From Azorinus chamasolen (Eukaryota; Mollusca; Bivalvia; Cardiida; Solecurtidae): a DNA stretch of 64,000 bases. The first letter of the stretch is position 1, and every line of letters starts with the position of its first letter. The notes beneath the pieces were generated by a model that made no database searches, had not been told where the DNA came from, and worked only from the letters and a program-made list of their open reading frames with translations. Where the stretch lies: the NCBI GenBank assembly GCA_963576725.1, contig OY755241.1:3786062-3850061 (forward strand), in the 5' to 3' direction. This document shows positions 57,603-64,000 of this stretch, one piece after another. The translations under genes and the position numbers were made by a program.

Positions 57603-57780
57603 AGTTTGTTTTTCGCTGACAAATTCTGTCGTCTGCTAACTTTGTCGTCTGGTACCATTTTTATTTTTCTTCATTTTGTTTAAAAAAAATGATCACAATA
57701 ACACGTCGTCTCATCTAGAATCTAGATCCAAACTGTTTGCATAGGTAATCACAGTTGCGACATTGGCAGCGAAGGAGTCA
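57603..57780. mobile_element. H3 element, worn hairpin
   Basis: TTTTCGCTGACAAATTCTGTCG to TTGGCAGCGAAGGAGTC, same ends as 43,814-44,016; only the right hairpin arm (TCTAGATCCAAACTGTTTGC) is clear. Confidence 0.6.
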
Positions 57781-57920
57781 AAGCAAATTACGTATAAAAT
57801 GTAGATTAATTCGTGTAGATCTATATAGATCTATATGATAAAGTTTCATGTTTTACCCAGTGTACTTTCAATGAGATTTTGGACAAAATGGGATTTTTTT
57901 GGTGTGCAGTGATTAAAACA

Positions 57921-58213
57921 TCCTTTGCATCATAGAAACGCCTTTTCATTCTTTTGCAAAACAGAGTAGATCCAGCCCAAATCAGACAGCTCGCGCAATT
58001 CTAAGACAGCTCCCATCAGGATCTACTTTGTCTGCTAATGAAATAATAATAAATATATATTTCATTAGTATCTGCCGTAGCAGAGACATATACATTCATA
58101 TAGGCTACTGCAGCTATGTATATATGTCTTGCTAATAGTAAACTATTCTTTTGTTTGTAATGCCATCATAGGAATTCAGCTAATTGATATTCACACTGTC
58201 TCTGTTTCCCACT
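57921..58213 (+). mobile_element. H1c MITE, rearranged
   Basis: CCTTTGCATCATAGAAACGCC start, split hairpin arms (CCCAAATCAGACAGCTC / GACAGCTCCCATCAGG), body interrupted by a small ACATATACAT...ATGTATATATGT palindrome. Confidence 0.55.
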
Positions 58214-58737
58214 TAACCCATTCCCTCATATTGACGACTTTTGACGACTCTGTAAAAGTCACTTTGTGAAACCATTACATGATAAATAGAGCATTTCCTC
58301 CTATTTGCACCTTTATCTCTAACTCTGATGAATATCAGCTATATAGGTTTATAATATATGGCTGTAACAGAAACAGCTTAGATCTATATTACTCCAATAA
58401 GTCCATCCCTGCCCCGATCAGATGGATCCTACAGCAGTCTCCTGATTTTGTGTCTACTCTGTTTACAACCGCTTAACCATTTCCCTCATATTGACGACTT
58501 TTGACGACTCTGTAAAAGTCACTTTGTGAAACCATTACATGATAAATAGAGCATTTGCTCCTATTTGCATCTTTATCTCTAACTCTGATGAATATCAGCT
58601 ATATAGGTTTATAATATATGGCTGTAACAGAAACAGCTTAGATCTATATTACTCCAATAAGTCCATCCCTGCCCCGATCAGATGGATCCTACAGCAGTCT
58701 CCTGATTTTGTGTCTACTCTGTTTACAACCGCTTAAC
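58213..58737 (+). repeat. 260-bp tandem duplication of an H2/H1 fusion
   Basis: GACGACTTTTGACGACTC at 58,232 and again at 58,492, exactly 260 bp apart, with only a few differences over the whole unit. Each unit is an H2 left half (one palindrome arm to GAGCATTTGCTCC) fused to a minus H1 (CCCCGATCAGATGGATCC ... GTCTACTCTGTTTAC). Confidence 0.9.
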
Positions 58738-58985
58738 CATTTCCCTCATATAAAAACGTGTTTTCACGCATTTGCAAACAGAGTAGACCCATATCAGACG
58801 GCTCCTAGAGGAGCCGTCTGATCAGGGTCTGCTCTGTTTGCTAATAGAATTTGATAGATATGTTTCTTTACTTTATTAAATGTCTACAATGCTCCACCTT
58901 CCGGATTTCTTTATAAATATTTTGTTAATGAATATTCAGTAGGTATTGAAATGTGGCCTAAATACAGAACAGGGAAAGGGTTAAA
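58732..58985 (+). mobile_element. H1b MITE, full length
   Basis: TTAACCATTTCCCTCATAT to CAGGGAAAGGGTTAA; hairpin 58,774-58,841 near-perfect, loop TAGA. Confidence 0.85.
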
Positions 58986-59015
58986 AACTTAAAAGGTGTA
59001 TTTATGGAGTAAACG

Positions 59016-60359
59016 TTTTTAGCTCACCAGAGCACAAAGTGCTCAGGGTGAGCTTTTGTGATTGCCTTTTGTCCGTCGTCGTGCGTCGTGCGGTGTCCGT
59101 CGTGCGTCGTGCGGTGTCCGTCGTCCGTCGTGCGTCGTCAACAATTTGAACCTTTAAAAGTCTTCTCCTCTAAATCCACAGGGTTCTCAGCTTTGATCTT
59201 TGGCACATAGTATCATCTTTAGGTCCTCTACAAAAGTTATATAAATTATGCCCCTAGGGTCAAAATTGGCCCCGCCCAAGGGGTGGGCAGTTTTCAATAG
59301 AAACATATAGTAAAACTTTGAAAAATCATCTCCTCTGAAACCAGAAGGTTCTCAGCTTTCATATTTGGCACATAGCATCATGTTCGGGTCCTCTACAAAA
59401 GCATTATAAATTATGGCCCTGGGGTCAAAATTGGCCCGCCCCAGGGGTGGGCTGTTTTCAATAGAAACAAATAGTGAAATCTTTGAAAATCATCGGAAGG
59501 CTCTCAGCTTTCATATTTGGCACATAGCATCATGTTCAGGTCCTCTACAAAAGGTATATAAATTATGGCCCTGGGGTCAAAACTGGCCCCGCCCCAGGGG
59601 TGGGCAGTTTTCAGTAGAAACAAATATTGAAATCTTTAAAAATCTTCCTCTCTGAAACTGGAAGTCTCTCAGCTTTAATATTTTGCACAAAGCATCATAT
59701 TCAGGTCCTCTACAAAAGTTATATAAATTATGGCCCTGTGGTCATAATTGGCGCCGCCCCAGGGGTGGGCTGTTTTCAATAGAAACAAATAGTGAAAACT
59801 TTGAAAATCTTCTCCTCTGAAACTTGAAGGTTCTCAACTTTCATATTTGGCACATAGCATCATGTGTAGGTCCTCTACAAATTTTTTATAAATTATGGCC
59901 CTTGGGTCAAAATTGGCCCGCCCCAAGGGTGGGCAGTTTTCAATAGAAACAAATAGTGAAATCTTTGAATATCTTCTTCTTTGAAACTGGAAGGTTCTCA
60001 GCTTTCATATTTGGCACATAGCATCATGTTCAGGTTCTCTACAAAAGTTATATAAATTATGCCCCTGGGGTCAAAATTGGCCCTGTCCCAGGGGTAGCCG
60101 GTTTTCAATAGAAACATATATATAGTGAAAACTTTGAAAATCTTCTCGTCTGAAACCGGAAGGTTCTCAGCTTTCATATTTGGCACATAGCATCATGTTC
60201 AGGTCCTCTACAAAAATTATATAAATTGTGCCTCTTGGGTCAAAATTAGCCCCGCCCGAGGGCAGGCTAGTTTTCTATAGAAACATATAGTGAAAACTTT
60301 GAAAACCTTCCCCTCTGATTGCCTGGTGAGCGCTTCAGGGCCATTCTGGCCCTCTTGTT
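59016..60359 (-). mobile_element. second GGTGAGC-ended tandem-repeat element, inverted
   Basis: Left end TTTTTAGCTCACCAGAGCAC with GTGCTCAGGGTGAGC; right end GGTGAGCGCTTCAGGGCC with GGCCCTCTTGTT. GTCGTGCGTCGTGCGG repeats near the left. Body: seven units of about 165 bp (CACATAGCATCATG at 59,371, 59,519, 60,015, 60,183 and others). It sits in an H1a end (TATTTATGGAGTAAA). Confidence 0.75.
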
Positions 60360-60461
60360 AAAATAAATTCTCAGCTCTTTTCAAATGTTATCAGTGGGTC
60401 AGGAAGTCTATAAGCACAATAAGATTTCTGTATATTTTAACCATAAAACTATTTTAAAGTG

Positions 60462-60933
60462 TCTTGTATAATATAAACGTGTTTCGGCACATTTGCAAAC
60501 AGAGTACATCCTATAGGAGCCGTCTGATCAGGGTCTGCTCTATAATATTTGCTAATGGAATTTGAAATACCTGTTTCTCTATTTTCGAAAATGGCTATGT
60601 ACAGTGTTCCACCTTACTTATTTCATTATAACTATTTTCCCCAATGGAAATTCAATATTTTGAAATTTGGAATAAACATAGAACAGAGAAATCGTTAACG
60701 CTTTCCCTCATATTGATAACTTTTGACGACTCTGTAAAAGTCAATTTGTGAAACCATTGCGATAAATATTTATATTTATAAATATTTATATATTATTATC
60801 CTATAAGAGCAAATGCTCTATTTATCACAATGGTTTCAAACTACAGAATTCAAAAATTTTCCTTTTCCCTAGTTAATGCTCCTTTTCGGTAGATTTATTC
60901 AAAGAGGTTGTATCTAAAAATAGTCTATGAGGT
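60462..60933 (+). mobile_element. H1b followed by H2, sharing TTAA
   Basis: 60,462-60,698 H1b with left arm deleted (AGAGTACATCCTATAGGAGCC). 60,697-60,933 H2 with TATTTATATTTATAAATATT inserted in the palindrome. Confidence 0.65.
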
Positions 60934-61034
60934 ATGTCTTGTATATCTTTACCCTAACACTGCTGTGAAAAAATATCTTGATCTGGTGCAAATTTGACTA
61001 CTTTCGATTCGATCAAGCATTTGAAAAAATATTG

Positions 61035-61132
61035 AGCGAGTGTCAAATTAGATCTCGATGAGACGCCGAGTAATGAGACGCCGAGTTACTCGGCGTCTCA
61101 TCTGGATCCAAGCCGTTTGCAAATGCGAGTGA
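61035..61132. mobile_element. H3 hairpin with duplicated inner stem
   Basis: GATGAGACGCCGAGTAA occurs, then GAGACGCCGAGTTACTCGG mirrored to CATCTGGATCCAAGCCG; one extra left half-stem. Confidence 0.65.
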
Positions 61133-61190
61133 GATTGCAGAAAGATGGTTAAATGGCTAATATTGAACAATATTGGCAAATAAAGTGTTA

Positions 61191-61848
61191 CAACCCTTTC
61201 CCTCATATAAACGCCTTTTCATGCATTTGCAAACAGAGTAGTCCCAGATCAGACGGCTCCTATAGGGGCCGTTTGATCAGGGTCTGTTCTGTTTGCTAAT
61301 GGATTTTATAGATATGTTTCTTAAGTTTCTTAAACGGGTAAAGTATTACATTTACTATTTTGTCCATGAATATTCAATAGGTATTTAAATTTGGACTAAA
61401 TATAAAACGAGGAAAAAGGTCAAACCCATGTGCTTATGCAATATGCACCAACTATCACTGTGGGATTTCAAACTACAGAATATTGCAAACAGAGCAGACA
61501 CAGACTAGATGCCTAAGCATCTGTTTGTCAGGCAGGTCAACAATGCAGAATAGGTCGCGGTGAGTTTGTGTCGCACGTATCACAAGTGCATTCGGATTTT
61601 TGTATAATAAGCGTATTAAATTAGATCTAACTTCATCTCATAGAGAAGCCTTTTGGCACCTTGGCAAACAAGGTAGACCCGTATCAGACGGCCCCTGTAG
61701 GAGCCGTCTGATCTCGGGTCTGATCTGTTTGCTTATGGACTTACATAGATGTGTGTCTACAGTGTTTGCCAAGGTTTATATTCTCGCATCATTATAAAAC
61801 CAGATAATAAATCTCGTCTTACTTGAATATTCATCAGGTAACGGGTTA
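61191..61848 (+). mobile_element. H1b and H1a MITEs with a scrap between
   Basis: 61,191-61,425 H1b (hairpin 61,228-61,298). 61,482-61,530 a collapsed hairpin (TGCAAACAGAGCAGACAC ... GCATCTGTTTG). 61,632-61,848 H1a with hairpin 61,660-61,732, ending 106 bp before the HDHD3 start. Confidence 0.65.
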
Positions 61849-61933
61849 TGTTTGTAAAATTTCACCATTTTTCTTCTCGAGAAAAAATGGCATTACATGT
61901 AATTACCGCGTGTCGACGCATGCTAAATTACAT

Positions 61934-61953
61934 TGAATATAATTTTCTTTCAG
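61934..61953 (+). promoter_or_regulatory. probable 3' splice site one base before the HDHD3 ATG
   Basis: TTTTCTTTCAG directly precedes A-ATG. This pyrimidine tract plus CAG suggests that HDHD3 has a non-coding 5' exon upstream; its donor was not located. Confidence 0.6.
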
Positions 61954-61954
61954 A

Positions 61955-62662
61955 ATGTCACCAATCCGACTTGTCACCCTTGACGTCACCAATACCATTA
62001 TCCGGGTACTTGGGAACGTTGGACAAAACTATGCCAAAATAGCAGCTCTATATAATACTCCAGTAGACCCAGTTAGACTTGAAGCGGAGTTCAAATCTGT
62101 GTACCGATTTCATACAGAAAAATATCCTAACTTTGGAATAAATGATGGAATGACTCCGTCAAAATGGTGGTCAAACATCGTTGCTGAAATCTTCTCGAAA
62201 AGCGGATGTGACGTCAGCAGCATTGACCAAATTTCACGCCATTTGTATTTATACTTTTCTACTAAGCAAGGCTGGGAAATAATTTCCAACACGGAACAAA
62301 CGCTTATTAAACTAAAACAGTCAGGTCTGAAAATAGGAGTTATTTCTAATTTTGATGAAAGACTTGAAAAAATTCTTAAAGAACTGGCTCTGAGACACTA
62401 TTTTGAGTTTGTTCTTCCGTCAGCTGTTGTGAAAGTTGCGAAACCGGAAGTTGAGATTTTTCAAATGGCGCTGGACAAAGGGGAAGTTAAAGCAGAAGAA
62501 GCAATACATGTTGGTGACCATGTTGACAATGACTACCATGGAGCTAGGAATGCTGGAATGAAATCACTTTTATTACTGAACAGAGACAAATCTGTACCGA
62601 AAGGCGTTGATACAGATCACGTGATATCTTGTCTTGATGACGTGTTTAAGTTTGTTACGTAA
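61955..62662 (+). CDS. HDHD3: HDHD3-like HAD hydrolase, complete single coding exon
   Basis: 235 residues (human HDHD3 about 251). HAD superfamily, C1-capped subfamily. Seen: motif I VTLDVTNTI (Asp10), cap helices with NFGINDGMTPSKWW (59-72; compare human NYGLSHGLTSRQWW), motif II VISNFDERLE (Ser131), motif III Lys163 in AKPEVEIF, motif IV HVGDHVDND (Asp188, Asp193), and a GMKSLLLL strand. The second motif I aspartate (D-x-D) is Thr12 here; human HDHD3 has Lys at that place, so classic phosphatase chemistry is doubtful. Stop TAA at 62,660-62,662. Start chosen because the ATG follows a splice-acceptor-like CAG and aligns with family N-termini. Substrate unknown. No operon-like neighbour; flanked by MITEs on the left and a SINE on the right. 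Confidence 0.95.
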   Translation: MSPIRLVTLDVTNTIIRVLGNVGQNYAKIAALYNTPVDPVRLEAEFKSVYRFHTEKYPNFGINDGMTPSKWWSNIVAEIFSKSGCDVSSIDQISRHLYLYFSTKQGWEIISNTEQTLIKLKQSGLKIGVISNFDERLEKILKELALRHYFEFVLPSAVVKVAKPEVEIFQMALDKGEVKAEEAIHVGDHVDNDYHGARNAGMKSLLLLNRDKSVPKGVDTDHVISCLDDVFKFVT

Positions 62663-62878
62663 ATTAAAGATTTGAAATTATTTGTCTGTCATGTGGTCTA
62701 TTTAGTATTATTTCCAATCGGGTTCAAAGAATAATAACAATGACAGCTAATCGTGACCTCCCTGGTATTTGCAAACAGCTTGGATCCAGTTGATACGTTT
62801 GGTTGTAGTCGTCGACTGACAACCGTTTAGCCCCTCATCGCTGTGGTTTGAATACCGATCTGGGCATTTGCATTTTTT
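62663..62878. other. HDHD3 3' flank with an H3 arm
   Basis: ATTAAA at 62,663-62,668 lies next to the stop and AATAATAAC at about 62,730; the polyA signal is undecided. GCAAACAGCTTGGATCCAG (62,770) is a single H3 arm. Confidence 0.45.
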
Positions 62879-63305
62879 TATGTGAGGAAGCCTTCCAGCT
62901 GGCTTGCGGTAGGTTGGTTGTTCTACCCGGATATTCTCCTGTGCACGAAACAATGTAATTTGTTCCATGCACAGAAGAACCTGGGGGGGTCTGCCTCCAC
63001 CTGTAATTAGCTGGACGTCGTGATATGACTGAAATACTGTTAACCCTTTCCCTCATATTGACGCCTTTTGATGCCTCTGTAAAAGTTACTTTCTGAAACC
63101 ATTGTGATAAATAGAGCATTTGCTCCATAGGAGCAAATGCTCTAATTATCACAATGGTTTGAAAATTACACAATTCTAAAAGTTTTCTTTTCTCTAGTAA
63201 ATGCTCCTTTTTGGTAGATTAATTCAAAAAGATTGGGTCTATAAATAGCTTATGAGGTAATGGGTTATAGCGACGCAAACACCGATAAAACAAATAACTC
63301 ATCAG
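62879..63305 (+). mobile_element. SINE with Meta-core-like domain, split by H2
   Basis: GTGAGGAAGCC...CTGGCTTGCGG and GGTTCTTC-type head region to TCTGCCTCCACC, then ACGTCGTGATATGAC and TGAAATACTG-TTAA; after the H2 it continues TAGCGACGCAAACACCG and ATAAAACAAATAAC. The core matches the complement of 45,820-45,860. Confidence 0.6.
63044..63264 (+). mobile_element. H2 MITE inserted in the SINE tail
   Basis: CCCTTTCCCTCATATTGACG to ATGAGGTAATGGG, palindrome near-perfect. Left TTAA at 63,040-63,043; the right copy reads TTAT. Confidence 0.85.
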
Positions 63306-63438
63306 GAGCCACGCTGGTTGACACCAGCCAATAGTTTATCGAATATCTTTATCGAATCAAAGAGTAATTGAAAAAAAGTAAGTGAAAATTGATATAAGCC
63401 AGATTATAAACTGACGTCATCTTTATAACTGGCAAAGG

Positions 63439-63693
63439 ATTAACCCTTTACTCCATGTAAACACCTTTCTACGTATCTGTAAACAGCAGACCCAGATCAG
63501 ACGGCTCCTATAGGAGCCGTCTGATCAGGGTCTGTTCTGTTTGCTTATGACTTGATACAGATCCGGTTTTACAGGTTTTGTCAAAACAGAAAATTCCCTT
63601 GAAACGTTTACATCATAAAATATCAGCTAATAAATATTCATGATGATCATATCATTATTTTCTAAGATGAATATTCATGGAGTAAAGGGTTAT
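63439..63693 (+). mobile_element. H1a MITE, full length
   Basis: TTAACCCTTTACTCCATG to CATGGAGTAAAGGGTTA. Hairpin 63,480-63,545 with TATA loop; the outer left arm lacks GAGTA. ATGAATATTCAT at 63,667-63,678. Confidence 0.82.
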
Positions 63694-63844
63694 TTCGTGA
63701 TGACCATTTTGCATTCTCCTATACTGTCGTTTGTTTCACAATGTCTTGATCTGAAGGATTTGGACAGTGTTGATTTCAGTTATATTCAATTCTGTATGCA
63801 TTTTGCAATACATAAATTGCAGAGCTCCAGATAAGATGAGTAAA

Positions 63845-63985
63845 TTTAAACATTTTCAAGAATAGCTCCTTTATTTCTCCACGAAACCCTATACTGTGAA
63901 CGCTCTTTAGAATCGTCTCATCGAGATTCTAGGGTTTGGTGGAGAAATGACGATTTAGTATTTGTGTACGCACATTTATCTGTAG
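63845..63985. mobile_element. S6 hairpin MITE
   Basis: TTTATTTCTCCACGAAACCC / GGGTTTGGTGGAGAAATG, inner GAATCGTCTCATCGAGATTC. Its right flank (GTACGCACATTTATCTGTAG) matches that of the 35.5-kb copy, so the element is longer than the hairpin. Confidence 0.65.
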
Positions 63986-64000
63986 CTCTAGATAATATAT

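Overview
The window looks like AT-rich animal nuclear DNA, most probably from a bivalve mollusc. Reasons: spliced genes with GT/AG introns, a protein clearly orthologous to animal centriolin, non-LTR retrotransposon remnants, SINEs with a Meta-core-like 3' half, and the GGTGAGC-ended tandem-repeat elements I associate with bivalve genomes. The species is not decided by the sequence; a heterodont bivalve is my best guess, at low confidence.

Two host genes are supported. (1) CNTRL (centriolin), minus strand: twelve coding exons between 35,307 (start codon) and 1,661, all with GT donors and AG acceptors and all eleven junctions in frame. They give the first 733 residues: a basic Ser/Pro-rich head, leucine-rich repeats, then coiled coil. 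The remaining two thirds of the gene must lie to the left of base 1. (2) HDHD3 (HAD-like hydrolase), plus strand, 61,955-62,662: one complete coding exon, 235 residues, with a probable 5'-UTR splice acceptor one base before the ATG.

Nearly everything else is transposable-element sequence. The dominant class is short non-coding elements of about 200-270 bp flanked by TTAA, with CCCTTT/CCCATT/CCCTTC termini (piggyBac-like) and a central near-perfect 65-72 bp palindrome. I call the families H1 (variants a, b, c; over 70 full or partial copies), H2, H3, H4 and H5. H1 '+' means the arm with TAGACCC is on the left; H2 '+' means the TATTGACG end is on the left. A second class, PG, has TIRs starting CAGTRAAACC and TA duplications (pogo/Tigger-like); many carry their own AAAGCTCC hairpin. 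S6 is a third hairpin family (stem TTTCTCCACCAAACCCTA). Nested copies repeatedly show the TTAA and TA target duplications directly.

Region by region: 1-35 kb is CNTRL with MITE-filled introns; 35-47 kb is intergenic MITEs; 47-57 kb is a nest. That nest is a non-LTR retrotransposon with RT and RNase H, split by a 6.7-kb insertion (itself holding a tandem-repeat element, a second LINE fragment and smaller MITEs) and by a 415-bp LTR-type miniature (TRIM) whose identical LTRs contain a tRNA-like A box/B box pair. 57-61.9 kb is more MITEs and a second tandem-repeat element; 62-64 kb is HDHD3, a SINE and MITEs.

The most unusual items are the TRIM with a Pol III-like promoter in its LTRs (56,173-56,587), and the set of TTAA elements whose distinct families carry related central hairpins with compensatory changes.
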